From positions 1 through 54,971 of the forward strand of contig DIWN01000009.1 in the NCBI GenBank assembly GCA_002423495.1: 54,971 bases of DNA. Reading direction: 5' to 3'. This document shows positions 7,523 through 16,707 of the stretch, one piece after another. The first letter of the stretch is position 1, and each line of letters begins with the position of its first letter. The notes under the pieces were generated by a model. That model was not told the origin of the DNA. It made no database searches and was given only the letters and a program-made list of their open reading frames with translations. Source of the DNA: Anaerolineaceae bacterium UBA6105 (GTDB taxonomy: Bacteria > Chloroflexota > Anaerolineae > Anaerolineales > Anaerolineaceae). The position numbers and the translations under genes were made by a program.

Positions 7523-8449
7523 CTAATTGAAGAATACTTTTCGAGGCTGCCATTCGTTGGTTTCAGCATCATATTCAATCAGTGCAACCAATTCGCCTTC
7601 TTCGCTGACCGCCCGGCCCCACAACCCTTCCTTTACCACTTCCGGGGCTTCCACACGATGACCGTGGCGTACCGCGTCCACCTGCTCATAAGTGAGCACA
7701 ACGGTGTACCAGTCGTTCAGGGCTTCAGCTGCTGGGATCAGATATTTGTACCAATCACCGTTATTGAAGGCATCCTGGAGTTTGCTCAGAGAAACCGCGT
7801 CTCGCAGGGCAAATTGACCGTTGCGGGTTCGCCGCAAGCCAACCAGGGTTGCCCCACAGCCAAGCTTCTCACCCAGGTCGGATGCCAGGGAGCGGATGTA
7901 AGTGCCCGAGGAACAGTGAACATCGATCACAGCTTCCGGCGGGTCCCAATCGAGAAGCTCAATTGAATGGACAGTGATCAAACGGGGTTCAAGTTCGACC
8001 GTTTCGCCATCGCGGGCGATGTCGTAAGCTTTACGCCCGCCAACTTTGATGGCGGAATAAATAGGTGGCGTCTGTTCGAATTCCCCTACGAAAGTACCGA
8101 GGGTTTCTTCCAATTCTTCGTAGCTTATATCCACTGGTGCACGGCTGGTGATCTCACCTTCCGTGTCGTAAGTGCTGGTGGTCATGCCAAATCGAAGCAC
8201 TGCCTGGTAGCGCTTGTCGGAAGTGGAAACATACTCACTCAGCCGCACGGCGGGTCCAATCAGAACTACCAGCACACCTGAAGCCCGGGGGTCGAGAGTG
8301 CCGGTGTGACCAGCCCTGCGGATGCGCGTGCCAGCGCGAACTTGCTGCACCACATCATGAGAAGTCATCCCCACAGGCTTATCGACTACTAAAACCCCTG
8401 AAACAGCATTGGCTAAATTACTTCGATCGTTATATTGCTTATCAGTCAT
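7523..8449 (-). CDS. truB: tRNA pseudouridine synthase B
   Basis: 308 residues from the ATG at 8449. It converts U55 of the tRNA T loop to pseudouridine. Visible: DKPVGMTSHDVVQQVR, the catalytic-Asp motif HTGTLDPRASGVL, the YQAVLRFGMTTSTYDTEG block, TPPIYSAIKVGGRKAYDIAR and CSSGTYIRSLASDLG, then a PUA-like tail. A TTG five codons upstream would also be in frame, but the ATG overlaps the nrnA stop (ATGACTGA) and is the better choice for coupling. It sits in the nusA-infB-rbfA-nrnA-truB order common in bacteria. Confidence 0.96.
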   Translation of the reverse strand: MTDKQYNDRSNLANAVSGVLVVDKPVGMTSHDVVQQVRAGTRIRRAGHTGTLDPRASGVLVVLIGPAVRLSEYVSTSDKRYQAVLRFGMTTSTYDTEGEITSRAPVDISYEELEETLGTFVGEFEQTPPIYSAIKVGGRKAYDIARDGETVELEPRLITVHSIELLDWDPPEAVIDVHCSSGTYIRSLASDLGEKLGCGATLVGLRRTRNGQFALRDAVSLSKLQDAFNNGDWYKYLIPAAEALNDWYTVVLTYEQVDAVRHGHRVEAPEVVKEGLWGRAVSEEGELVALIEYDAETNEWQPRKVFFN

Positions 8450-9443
8450 TTGTATCTCTTTCAACCCAGTTCGACCCGATTTCTTTCAGGTATCGCTCCG
8501 CGTTAATGATTACACTTTCTTGAATATTCTGTAAATTCCCTTTAACATCAGCCCCCGCGGCAGCTTTATGACCTCCCCCCCCAAATTCTCTTGCGAGTGT
8601 TGACACATCCACGCCTTCCACAGATCTGAAACTAATTTTTACTCCTCCACCTTCTTGTTCAACAAAAAGTATTGTAATCAGCGGACCTTTTATGGCAGAA
8701 AGGATGTTGACTAAATCAGCATCATCGTTGCCCTGATAACTTGAAATGATTCTATCATGAAGCGTAAGGGTCGACCACAAAATTGCACCATTTTGTTGAA
8801 TCTTGGACAAGCCCTGCCCCCAATAACGTGCTTCTGCCAGGCTTTTATCGCTCAGTGTTTTCAGGTAGATATCGTGAAAATCAGCACCCATCTCCATCAG
8901 GTCTGCTGCAGCGCGCAGCGCTGCAGGCTGGGTGTTACCAGTGCGAAAACCAATCGTATCGGAAAGCAAGCCTGTCAGCAAACAGGTAGCCACATCCTGT
9001 GTGATGGACAGGCCCCATTTCGGTATGCTGTCCACCAAAATCAAGGCTGTTGCCTCAACTTCCGGCAGGACGTACTCCAACTTACCAAAGTTGTCGTGTG
9101 TATTATGGTGATCGATCACCAGATCCGGTGCGGCGAGTCCATCAAAAACCTGACCCGTGCGCATGATATCCGAACTGTCAACAACAATCAGGTAATCATA
9201 ATTTGTGGGAACAGAAGTAAGAACTTCTTCCGTACCAGGAAGAAAATCATACTTCTCCAGCACGCCATCCTGCAAAACACAGTCAACATGTTTTCCACTG
9301 GCACGCAGGGCATGCGCCAAACCGAGCATCGAACCGATGGCGTCACCATCCGGGCGAATGTGCCCCACTATGACAAAATTTTGTGCGGCAGCTAACTGTT
9401 TCCGGATAGTTTCATCAATTTTGCTACTACTCGTCATCATCAT
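8442..9443 (-). CDS. nrnA: Bifunctional oligoribonuclease/PAP phosphatase (DHH family)
   Basis: 333 residues. NrnA degrades 2-5 nt RNA (nano-RNA) and dephosphorylates 3'-phosphoadenosine 5'-phosphate. The DHH phosphoesterase domain shows VGHIRPDGDAIGSMLGLAHAL, VVDSSD and VIDHHNTHDN; the C-terminal DHHA1 domain shows SFRSVEGVDVSTLAREFGGGGHKAAAGADVKG. The start is one of three consecutive ATGs at 9435-9443; all overlap the end of rbfA, and the gene's own end overlaps truB, so rbfA-nrnA-truB is tightly coupled. Confidence 0.94.
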   Translation of the reverse strand: MMMTSSSKIDETIRKQLAAAQNFVIVGHIRPDGDAIGSMLGLAHALRASGKHVDCVLQDGVLEKYDFLPGTEEVLTSVPTNYDYLIVVDSSDIMRTGQVFDGLAAPDLVIDHHNTHDNFGKLEYVLPEVEATALILVDSIPKWGLSITQDVATCLLTGLLSDTIGFRTGNTQPAALRAAADLMEMGADFHDIYLKTLSDKSLAEARYWGQGLSKIQQNGAILWSTLTLHDRIISSYQGNDDADLVNILSAIKGPLITILFVEQEGGGVKISFRSVEGVDVSTLAREFGGGGHKAAAGADVKGNLQNIQESVIINAERYLKEIGSNWVERDTND

Positions 9444-9924
9444 CTAAAAACTCATCGTTCCCGGCTTCATCCAACTCCAGGAAATCATCATCCAGTTCCC
9501 AATCCCGCTCGGAGATCTCGTCATATAAGTCTTCATCCCCATTTGGAATTAATTCATCAGTATCGTCCATTTTTTCGCTTTCCTCGTGCAATTTCGCCAA
9601 AAGACTATCGATGCGATCCGCTCTCTCTGGGGTTGGGTCCCAGAAAAACCGCAGGCGGGGCATCACACGCAATTCAACTTCCTGGGCAATTTCGTACTTC
9701 AAATAGCCACGGGCGTGGTTAAGCGCGGCAATCACCTCGCGCGATGATTTTGCGCCATCCAATGAAGAAACATAGATGTTCGCAAAATCCAGCTCGCGAT
9801 CGACTTTCACATCCGTGACAGAAACACCAGCCAGGCGCGGGTCGTCAATCTTGGTAATCAGAAGGACCGAAAGGACTTCCTTTATCCGGTCGTTAATGCG
9901 TTTCATTCTCAAAGGGGTTGGCAT
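9427..9924 (-). CDS. rbfA: Ribosome-binding factor A
   Basis: 165 residues; it helps mature the 16S rRNA 5' end in the 30S subunit. The KH-like core (residues about 1-115) has RMKRINDRIKEVLSVLLITKIDDPRLAGVSVTDVKV, ANIYVSSL and LRVMPRLRFFWDPTPERADRIDSLL. A long acidic tail (about residues 118-165, rich in Asp and Glu, ending DDDDE) is unusual compared with the roughly 120-residue family norm. The tail overlaps the start of nrnA by 17 bases. It lies 27 bases after infB. Confidence 0.95.
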   Translation of the reverse strand: MPTPLRMKRINDRIKEVLSVLLITKIDDPRLAGVSVTDVKVDRELDFANIYVSSLDGAKSSREVIAALNHARGYLKYEIAQEVELRVMPRLRFFWDPTPERADRIDSLLAKLHEESEKMDDTDELIPNGDEDLYDEISERDWELDDDFLELDEAGNDEFLDDDDE

Positions 9925-9951
9925 ACCTTTTCTCCTTAACTGTGCAGCTTA

Positions 9952-11736
9952 TCAGCCGCCAAACTTTTCCATGACGAAGCATTCAAATAAGTCGCCCACT
10001 TCGAAACCCTCAAAGTTCTTGAGCGTAATTCCGCACTCCATACCCTCACGCACCTCGCGTACATCATCTTTTTCACGGCGAATGCTGGATATTTCTGTCT
10101 TATGAACTTCCTCACCCGCGCGCAACACACGCACAGAAGCGTTTCGGCGCAGTTCGCCCGTCAGAATACGACATCCTGCGGCGGTACCGCCCTTTGAGAC
10201 CTTAAAGGTCGCCAGAACAGCTGCCTTGCCGATCACACGTTCGACCATTTCAGGTTCAAGCATGCCGCTGAGCGCTTTTTCGACGTCTTCAATCAGGCGA
10301 TAGATGATATTGTAGATGCGGATGGACACGCCTTCAACGTCCGCCAGGCGGCGCGCGCCCAGGTCGACATCCACAGCAAATCCAAGCACAATGGCGTTGG
10401 AAGCTGCTGCCAGCATCACGTCACTTTCAGTCACGTTGCCAGTCTCAGCATGCAGGATTTTAACAGTCAGGCTCTTCTGCTTCGAACCCAAATCCTCGAG
10501 TTCGTTGATGATAGGCTCAAGGGAACCCTGAACATCAGCCTTCAGGATCAGTCGCAGGTCTTTTGCACGGCCGGACTTGTACTGGCTGAAAAGTTCCTCA
10601 AGCGTAGCGCGTTTGGTATTCCGTTTGGCCTCGCGAGCAGCCTTGCGCTGGGCAACAATTGCGCGCCCTTCACGTTCATTAACAACCACCTGGAAGAGGT
10701 CGCCAGCTTCAGGCAGGGCATTCAGCCCCATCACAACAACCGGTGTTGAGGGACCAGCCTTGCTGACACGTTTGTTTCGTTGATCGAACATCGCCTTGAT
10801 CTTACCCGTGCCTTCACCTGCCACAACCACATCGCCAACCTTTAAAGTGCCGTTCTGCACGAGCAGGGTTGCCATATTGCCAGTGGATTTTTCCAGCTGT
10901 GCTTCCACGACCGTTCCGATGCAAGCACCTTTGGGATTGGCTTTGATGGTCAGGTTGTCAGCAACCAAAAGGATCGTTTCAAGCAGGTCTTCCAGGCCCT
11001 CTTTTGCCTTGGCTGAAACGGGCATCACAAACGTGTCGCCTTCCCATTCATCAGGCTGCAAACCGATGTCAGCCAGTTGGGTTTTTACCCGATCCGGGTT
11101 GGCATCGCTTTTGTCAATTTTGTTTAGTGCCACCACAATCGGCACCTGGGCAGCCTTGGCATGGTTGGCGGCTTCGCGAGTTTGCGGTTGCACACCGTCA
11201 TCTGCTGCCACCACCAGCACCACGATATCTGCGCCCTGTGCACCACGGGCACGCATGGACGAAAACGCCGCATGGCCAGGGGTGTCGAGGAAGGTGATGG
11301 TACGGTCTTTGTGCTGAATCTGGTAAGCACCGATATGCTGGGTGATCCCACCCGCTTCGCCGCCAGCAACGTCAGTATGCCGGATAGCGTCCAGCAGGGT
11401 GGTCTTGCCGTGATCAACATGCCCCAAAATCGTCACAACAGGTGGACGTGCTTCAAGGTTTTTAGGGTCTTCTTCCAGAATCACTCGTCTCCAAAGAGGG
11501 ATTTCGCCCTCGTCTTCGACTACAACTTCTTCCTGTTCAAGTTCAGGCTCAAAGCCCAGTTCGGTTGCAACAACCGCAGCAGTATCAAAATCGATCTGCT
11601 GGTTGATGCTGGCCATAACGCCATTGGACATCAAGATTTTAATCACAGCAACAGCGCTGGTATTCAGCATCCCAGCCAATTCTCTTACCGTTAAACTATA
11701 GGGAAGTTGGATCGTTTTTTCTTCAGTTTTGCTCAT
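9952..11736 (-). CDS. infB: Translation initiation factor IF-2 (short form)
   Basis: 594 residues; a GTPase that places fMet-tRNA on the 30S subunit. Order: IF2_N domain (TIQLPYSLTVRELAGMLNTSAVAVIKILMSNGVMASINQ), G domain with G1 GHVDHGKTTLLDAI, G3 DTPGHAAF, G4 NKID and G5 SAKAKEGL, then domains II, III and IV, ending at IRREKDDVREVREGMECGITLKNFEGFEVGD. It lacks the long charged N-terminal extension seen in enterobacterial IF-2 (about 890 residues). Upstream neighbour rnpM is 75 bases away, rbfA follows by 27 bases: the classic nusA operon. Confidence 0.97.
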   Translation of the reverse strand: MSKTEEKTIQLPYSLTVRELAGMLNTSAVAVIKILMSNGVMASINQQIDFDTAAVVATELGFEPELEQEEVVVEDEGEIPLWRRVILEEDPKNLEARPPVVTILGHVDHGKTTLLDAIRHTDVAGGEAGGITQHIGAYQIQHKDRTITFLDTPGHAAFSSMRARGAQGADIVVLVVAADDGVQPQTREAANHAKAAQVPIVVALNKIDKSDANPDRVKTQLADIGLQPDEWEGDTFVMPVSAKAKEGLEDLLETILLVADNLTIKANPKGACIGTVVEAQLEKSTGNMATLLVQNGTLKVGDVVVAGEGTGKIKAMFDQRNKRVSKAGPSTPVVVMGLNALPEAGDLFQVVVNEREGRAIVAQRKAAREAKRNTKRATLEELFSQYKSGRAKDLRLILKADVQGSLEPIINELEDLGSKQKSLTVKILHAETGNVTESDVMLAAASNAIVLGFAVDVDLGARRLADVEGVSIRIYNIIYRLIEDVEKALSGMLEPEMVERVIGKAAVLATFKVSKGGTAAGCRILTGELRRNASVRVLRAGEEVHKTEISSIRREKDDVREVREGMECGITLKNFEGFEVGDLFECFVMEKFGG

Positions 11737-11811
11737 ATTTACTCCGTCTCTCTTCTTCGGTCACTCGCTCACAACCCCTCCAGATGCCATACACGAGCAA
11801 AACAAGATCTT

Positions 11812-12135
11812 TCAGGCAGCCATTGGTTCCTCATCTGAAATCTCGCCCTCAGGCAGAGTCTCCATGAAAACTCTCAATGTTGCCAGGTCTTGCTCCTGGA
11901 TGGTTGTCCGCAGGGCATGTGCCAGTGAACCCTTCAAAGCTTTGACCCAACAGCTCTTCTGGTCATGGAGATACGCTCCTCGACCAGGGAGCTTTCCGCT
12001 CAGGTCAATCATCACGCCCTCAGAGCTGCGGACGATGCGGATAAGTTGTCTTTTTGACAAAACTTGCCTGCATCCAACGCATGTCCTCTGAGGGACGTGC
12101 TTTACTTTTCGTGCGGTTTTAGCGGCCACCTTCAC
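11812..12135 (-). CDS. rnpM: YlxR/RnpM-type RNA-binding protein (DUF448)
   Basis: 107 residues, basic. The signature PQRTCVGCRQVLSKRQLIRIVR and GRGAYLHDQKSCWVKALK are those of the YlxR (DUF448) family, which lies between nusA and infB in most bacteria. In Bacillus subtilis this protein binds RNase P RNA and modulates its activity (named RnpM). The C-terminal 30 residues are less typical and end acidic. It starts 21 bases after nusA and ends 75 bases before infB. Confidence 0.9.
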   Translation of the reverse strand: MKVAAKTARKVKHVPQRTCVGCRQVLSKRQLIRIVRSSEGVMIDLSGKLPGRGAYLHDQKSCWVKALKGSLAHALRTTIQEQDLATLRVFMETLPEGEISDEEPMAA

Positions 12136-12156
12136 TCTGCTTCATTACACCAGCTT

Positions 12157-14067
12157 TTACCATTCACCCCAATCATCTTCGTTGCGATGTGTGCGTTTCA
12201 CGTAGGTCGCATCGCGATCGGGATCATATTCCACAGTATAACCTTTGCGCTTCTTGCTTTTCTTCTTCTTATCGCCAAACAAACCAAGTTCGTCCTCTTC
12301 TTCAGTGGTCTCACTCGTGCGGCGCATCGCATCCAGTTGGAAGAGTTCTTCAAAGGATTGGTCTTCCGCGCCAGGTTCTTCAACCTCTTCTGTCTCGGCG
12401 GTCTCTTCAACTTCTTCCGGCTGAGCGGCTATAACTTCATCCTCTCGAACGATTTCTTCAATCACTTCAGGCTCTTCAACCGCCTCAGGTTCCTCAACGA
12501 TTGTTTCAGGCTCGACCTCAGATGTTACTTCAGCTGTCTCTTCTTCAACCAACTCGGGTTCGATGACCGGGAATTTATAGCTCTCAACAACCGCGAGAAT
12601 TTCTTCCTGCGATTTTGGTCCAATGCCGTTGATAGCAAGGATGGCATCCGGGTCCAGTTTCACCTGGAGCATGAGATCACCAAAGGTCTCCAAACCAGCT
12701 GACTGCACCAGGACCTGCAGGTGCTCCTTGAGCTCTGCCACATCAAAGATGTTGAGCTCGAAGGTACGAGGATCGATGGACTCTCGCAGTTCGCGGATTT
12801 CTTTCTGGCGAGCATCTTCTTCAACCTTACGTTTAGCTTCGCCGCGTTTCTCAACACGATCCACAAAGCGCGCAATCAGATTGCTATCATCCAGGTTGAG
12901 CACCCGACCTTCTGCTTTTTGCTGCAATAAGGCTTCAACTTTTGCCATCGTGTCAGCCTCTTCAGCTGCCAGTTTTGCAAGGCTTGCTTCCTTACGCAGT
13001 AGATCCAGAACCTTGACGGCGGCTTCAGAGACACTCATGATGTCAATGCGCCAACCAGTCAGTTTGGCTGCCAGGCGGGCGTTTTGCCCTTCCCGCCCAA
13101 TTGCCAGGCTCAGTTGATCCTCGGGCACCACCACCATGGCGGTTTTATCATCACCCTGGCCGTGGTTCAGATAGACACCTGTAACCCGGGCTGGACTGAT
13201 GGCTTTGCTGATGTAGATAGCCGCGTCAGGATTCCACTCGATCACGTCAATCTTTTCATCGTGCAGTTCGCGCACGATTGCCTGGATGCGGACACCCCTC
13301 TGCCCCACACAAGCTCCAACCGGGTCAATGCCTTGCTGAGTGCCATAAACGGCAACCTTGGCACGCTGACCTGGCTCGCGGGCAATGGAACGGATCTCGA
13401 CGATACCGTGGTAGATCTCGGGAACTTCATTCTCAAGAAGTCTGCGCAGGAAGTTGCGATGGGCGCGTGAGAGCACGATCTGCAATCCCTTGGGCAGGTC
13501 CTTAACCTCAGCCACGTAAGAGCGGATGCGATCATGAATGCGGAAGCGTTCTGAAGGAATCATGTCCTTGCGTTGCATGGTGCCTTCCGCCTTCAGATCC
13601 AACCCAATGGTTGCCTGGCGTGAGTTGACTGCCTGCACGATACCGCTGACGATCTCGCCTTCCTGCTTCTTGAAGAATTCGTATTGTGCGGCGCGTTCAG
13701 CGTCGCGAATCTTCTGCTGGATTGCCTGGCGGGCTGTTTGGGCAGCGATGCGTCCGAAGTTTTCGGGAGTAGACTCAACCATCACCAGATCGCCAAGCTG
13801 GCAATCCGGATCAATCTCCCGAGCCTCATCCAACAAGACTTCGGTTCGGTGGTCATAAATTTCGTCAGTGACTTCTTTCTCGGCAAAGACCAACATGGAT
13901 CCTTTGTCAAGATCGAAATCGACCCGAATCTCCTGGGCTGTAGAGGCGCCAACCGATTTCCGGTAGGCAGACACCATGGCAGAGTTAATTGCTGCCATGA
14001 TAACCTCACGGGGCAAACCCTTGTCTTCCAGGATTTCGTTGAAAGCTAAGGCAAATTCGCTTTTCAT
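12157..14067 (-). CDS. nusA: Transcription termination/antitermination factor NusA with acidic C-tail
   Basis: 636 residues. NusA binds RNA polymerase and nascent RNA and controls pausing, termination and antitermination. Order: N-terminal polymerase-binding domain (SEFALAFNEILEDKGLPREVIMAAINSAMVSAYRK), S1 domain (GEIVSGIVQAVNSRQATIGLDLKAEGTM), KH1 (DPVGACVGQRGVRIQAIVREL) and KH2 (LAIGREGQNARLAAKLTGWRIDI). After a charged helical stretch a helix-hairpin-helix-like segment follows (ILAINGIGPKSQEEILAVVE, near 470-495). The last about 140 residues are a long Glu/Val-rich acidic tract followed by a basic KKKKSKKRKGYTVEYD end; typical NusA is 350-500 residues. rimP, which often precedes nusA, is absent; a promoter and leader terminator lie upstream instead. 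Confidence 0.96.
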   Translation of the reverse strand: MKSEFALAFNEILEDKGLPREVIMAAINSAMVSAYRKSVGASTAQEIRVDFDLDKGSMLVFAEKEVTDEIYDHRTEVLLDEAREIDPDCQLGDLVMVESTPENFGRIAAQTARQAIQQKIRDAERAAQYEFFKKQEGEIVSGIVQAVNSRQATIGLDLKAEGTMQRKDMIPSERFRIHDRIRSYVAEVKDLPKGLQIVLSRAHRNFLRRLLENEVPEIYHGIVEIRSIAREPGQRAKVAVYGTQQGIDPVGACVGQRGVRIQAIVRELHDEKIDVIEWNPDAAIYISKAISPARVTGVYLNHGQGDDKTAMVVVPEDQLSLAIGREGQNARLAAKLTGWRIDIMSVSEAAVKVLDLLRKEASLAKLAAEEADTMAKVEALLQQKAEGRVLNLDDSNLIARFVDRVEKRGEAKRKVEEDARQKEIRELRESIDPRTFELNIFDVAELKEHLQVLVQSAGLETFGDLMLQVKLDPDAILAINGIGPKSQEEILAVVESYKFPVIEPELVEEETAEVTSEVEPETIVEEPEAVEEPEVIEEIVREDEVIAAQPEEVEETAETEEVEEPGAEDQSFEELFQLDAMRRTSETTEEEDELGLFGDKKKKSKKRKGYTVEYDPDRDATYVKRTHRNEDDWGEW

Positions 14068-14094
14068 GTTTCTTTCTACTCCAAAATTTCACTA

Positions 14095-14123
14095 AACAAA
14101 AAAGTGGACACCTGCCCACTTTT
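14095..14123 (-). terminator. nusA: Terminator-like hairpin in the nusA leader
   Basis: On the minus strand: AAAAGTGG and CCACTTTT form an 8-bp stem with an 8-nt loop, followed by further T. It lies downstream of the nusA promoter (14157-14184) and 28 bases before the nusA ATG, so it can end nusA transcripts early as well as read-through from the EIIA gene. NusA itself acts at such sites. Confidence 0.75.
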
Positions 14124-14156
14124 CATCGAGAAAAGTATTCACTTACGAACGTCTAT

Positions 14157-14184
14157 ATTTTACCAGATTTGTGGATAAATGCAA
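14157..14184 (-). promoter_or_regulatory. nusA: Sigma-70-type promoter of the nusA operon
   Basis: TTGCAT at 14184-14179, 16-bp spacer, TAAAAT at 14162-14157 on the minus strand. Predicted start near 14150, giving a leader of about 80 nt that contains the terminator-like hairpin. Confidence 0.6.
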
Positions 14185-14212
14185 GTTTTACAACTTACTT
14201 AAGAATTCCTGG

Positions 14213-14683
14213 TTATTCAATCGTCACAATATCAGACTGGCCAGCCTTAACGGCAGTTCCAGGGCTTTTTACACTAACACTTTTGTCGCCAGAGGTAAAG
14301 ATAACCGCAATGCTGAGCGCTTTGACTGCTGGAGACGCATTGAGGACCTCCAGATCCAATTTGACCAGGGGATCACCAGCTTTCACCTTATTTCCTTGTT
14401 TGATCAAAGCCGTAAGGCCCTCGCCCTTGAGCTTCACAGTCCCCACCCCAATGTGAATCAGAATTTCATAATCCTGGTTTTGCACTGCTGCTGCATGGGC
14501 GGTCGGAAACATCATTGTCACTTCCCCATCAATTGGTGAACAGATCAAATCTCCAGTCGGTTCGATGAAAAAACCATCTCCGAGCTTTTTATTGCCAATC
14601 GCCTCATCCGGATAAGCGCTGATTTCATGAATAGTGCCGTCAACAACAGCAACGATTTTTGATCTTTTCTTGAAGAAGAACAT
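14213..14683 (-). CDS. PTS glucose-type EIIA protein, orphan
   Basis: 156 residues, the size of EIIA-Glc (Crr). The family takes phosphate from HPr and passes it to EIIB, or acts as a regulator. Seen: GDGFFIEPTGDLICSPIDGEVTMMFPTAHAAAV with His63, and ILIHIGVGTVKLKGEGL with the phospho-acceptor His77, then VKAGDPLVKLDLE. Both active-site histidines are present. The ATG has AGGAGG seven bases upstream. No EI, HPr or EIIBC gene is in the window. It is upstream of nusA on the same strand, but nusA has its own promoter; the GH13 gene is divergent. Confidence 0.92.
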   Translation of the reverse strand: MFFFKKRSKIVAVVDGTIHEISAYPDEAIGNKKLGDGFFIEPTGDLICSPIDGEVTMMFPTAHAAAVQNQDYEILIHIGVGTVKLKGEGLTALIKQGNKVKAGDPLVKLDLEVLNASPAVKALSIAVIFTSGDKSVSVKSPGTAVKAGQSDIVTIE

Positions 14684-14948
14684 ATCAACCTCCTGATAAA
14701 AGTCGGGGCAAATGTCTGCCCTCCCATCTATTTTACGATAAATTCAGCCCCCAAATGTCCTTGATCCTATTCAGCTGCAAGGTTGCGCACACGCCCAAGA
14801 ATACTTGCAGTAAATTTTGGGTAACGCAAGACACTAAGTTTTTCAAAGTGCCATCAAATACATGGATTTTTCTTCGAATTTCAATATTGTTAGGTTTTTC
14901 TGTCGAATCCCGATGTACAATTCATAGTGAGTGAAAAGTCCTTATTAA

Positions 14949-15053
14949 AATTGGTTCGGCACAATCGCTGTCAGCGGACTGGCAGCCCAGGAGGACCACG
15001 ATCTAATTATCGAAGCGCTGCACAATTTGCAAGCAAAAGTCAATCAACCCTGA
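14949..15053 (+). pseudogene. Remnant of a GlcG/HbpS-type (DUF336) gene
   Basis: A 34-codon open stretch ending in TGA reads NWFGTIAVSGLAAQEDHD and then LIIEALHNLQAKVNQP. It matches the C-terminal end of the GlcG/HbpS heme-binding family, where a GAIGVSG segment and a D-rich helix close the protein. A stop lies just upstream in frame and no start or N-terminal part was found, so it is a decayed fragment. The rest of 14684-14948 shows no gene or clear structured RNA. Confidence 0.55.
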
Positions 15054-15086
15054 TCAGCTCCACACAAGCCTAAGGAGGAAACTGCA

Positions 15087-16697
15087 ATGACAGAGAAAAA
15101 ATTATGGTGGAAGGATGGCATCATCTACCAGATCTACCCGCGTTCCTTTCAAGACACCAACGCGGACGGAATCGGTGATCTGACCGGCATCATCCAACGC
15201 CTCGATTACTTGCAGGATCTCGGTATCGACGGCATCTGGCTCTCACCCATTAACCCCTCTCCTGATGTTGACTTCGGCTACGACGTTTCCGACTACCACA
15301 CGATCGACCCAAAGTTTGGTAACCTGCAGGACTTCGACCGCCTGCTCAGCGAGGCCCACAAGCGTGACATCCACATCATCATGGACCTGGTGCTCAACCA
15401 TACTTCTGACCAGCATCGCTGGTTCCAGGAATCGCGCATGTCCCGCAGTAATCCTTACCACGACTGGTACATATGGCGGGATCCTGCCCCCGACGGTGGC
15501 ACGCCTAACAACTGGCGATCATGGTTTGGCGGACCGGGCTGGGAGTTCGACGAGAAACTCGGTCAATATTATTTTCACATGTTTGCCAAACAACAGCCTG
15601 ACCTGAACTGGCGCAACCCCGATGTGCGTGCTGCCATGCTGGATATCTTCCGTTATTGGCTGGATAAGGGCGTGGATGGCTTCAGACTGGACGTTTTCAA
15701 CTGCTGGTACAAAGACGCCGACCTGCGCGATAATCCCAGGCGGTCTGGTTTCCATCTCCGCAACTTTGAGAAAACTGAGCATATCTACGACGTCTCACAA
15801 CCCGAAATGATCCCTGCCCTGCAAGACATTCGCAAGATCCTGGATAATTACCCGGACCGTTACGTGGTCGGCGAAACCTTCCTGGCAGATGCTGCCCATG
15901 CCCGTACTTACGTAGCTGAGGATCGCTTGCATGCGGCTTTCGATTACGGCTACGCGAATTCACCCTTCAGCGCGAAAGCCTTCGGCAAAGCAATCCAATT
16001 TTGGGACAGTCTGCACGGAGAACAAGCCTGGCCTAACTACTTCCTCAATAACCACGACTCCTCCCGCTCCTCCAGCCGCTATACCGGACCCAATGATGAT
16101 GCCAGGCTTAAACTACTGGCGGCCATGCACCTGACCCTTCGCGGCACCCCTTACCTTTATTATGGCGAGGAAATCGGCATGCGCGATATTTCAATCCCAT
16201 ACTCCCAAACGCAGGACCCTCCCGCCAAGCGCTACTGGCCTTTCTACAAAGGTCGCGACGGTTACCGATCACCAATGCAATGGGATGCACACCCCTTTGC
16301 CGGCTTTAGCACGGTTGAACCCTGGTTGCCCGTTCATCCCAACTTCAAGGTGCGCAACGTCGCCAACCAGGCAGACACATCAGCCTCGCTGCTCAACTTT
16401 TACAAGAGCCTGATTGCCCTGAGAAGGAAGCATCCCGCGCTGTATGCGGGCAATCTCAACCTGATCGACACCGCAGAAGATGCCCTTCTGGTCTACAAGC
16501 GCTTCACCCCCAAACAAACCATGTTGGTTGTGCTCAATTTCTCAAAGAGCATACAGAGTTTCACCCTCCCTGTGGCGGAATTTAACCATTGGGATCTGAT
16601 CTTTACCGGCAACGAACCGCTCACCAGCCATATGACGGATTCAACCCTGGATCTGCCACCTTATGGAATAGCCATCCTGCTCTCACAAGCAGTCTGA
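15087..16697 (+). CDS. GH13 alpha-glucosidase (oligo-1,6-glucosidase/maltase type)
   Basis: 536 residues, the usual size. The family hydrolyses alpha-glucosidic bonds of short maltose or isomaltose oligomers in the cytoplasm; no signal peptide is present. Seen: WWKDGIIYQIYPRSFQDTNADGIGDL, region I LVLNHTSDQHRWF, QPDLNW, region II GFRLDVFN with nucleophile Asp202, region III VVGETF with acid/base Glu263, region IV NNHDSSR with Asp324. The ATG has AAGGAGG eight bases upstream. The MTase-like gene follows after 10 bases. Exact substrate (alpha-1,4 or alpha-1,6, or trehalose-6-P) cannot be read reliably. Confidence 0.93.
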   Translation: MTEKKLWWKDGIIYQIYPRSFQDTNADGIGDLTGIIQRLDYLQDLGIDGIWLSPINPSPDVDFGYDVSDYHTIDPKFGNLQDFDRLLSEAHKRDIHIIMDLVLNHTSDQHRWFQESRMSRSNPYHDWYIWRDPAPDGGTPNNWRSWFGGPGWEFDEKLGQYYFHMFAKQQPDLNWRNPDVRAAMLDIFRYWLDKGVDGFRLDVFNCWYKDADLRDNPRRSGFHLRNFEKTEHIYDVSQPEMIPALQDIRKILDNYPDRYVVGETFLADAAHARTYVAEDRLHAAFDYGYANSPFSAKAFGKAIQFWDSLHGEQAWPNYFLNNHDSSRSSSRYTGPNDDARLKLLAAMHLTLRGTPYLYYGEEIGMRDISIPYSQTQDPPAKRYWPFYKGRDGYRSPMQWDAHPFAGFSTVEPWLPVHPNFKVRNVANQADTSASLLNFYKSLIALRRKHPALYAGNLNLIDTAEDALLVYKRFTPKQTMLVVLNFSKSIQSFTLPVAEFNHWDLIFTGNEPLTSHMTDSTLDLPPYGIAILLSQAV

Positions 16698-16707
16698 GGA
16701 GGAAAAA

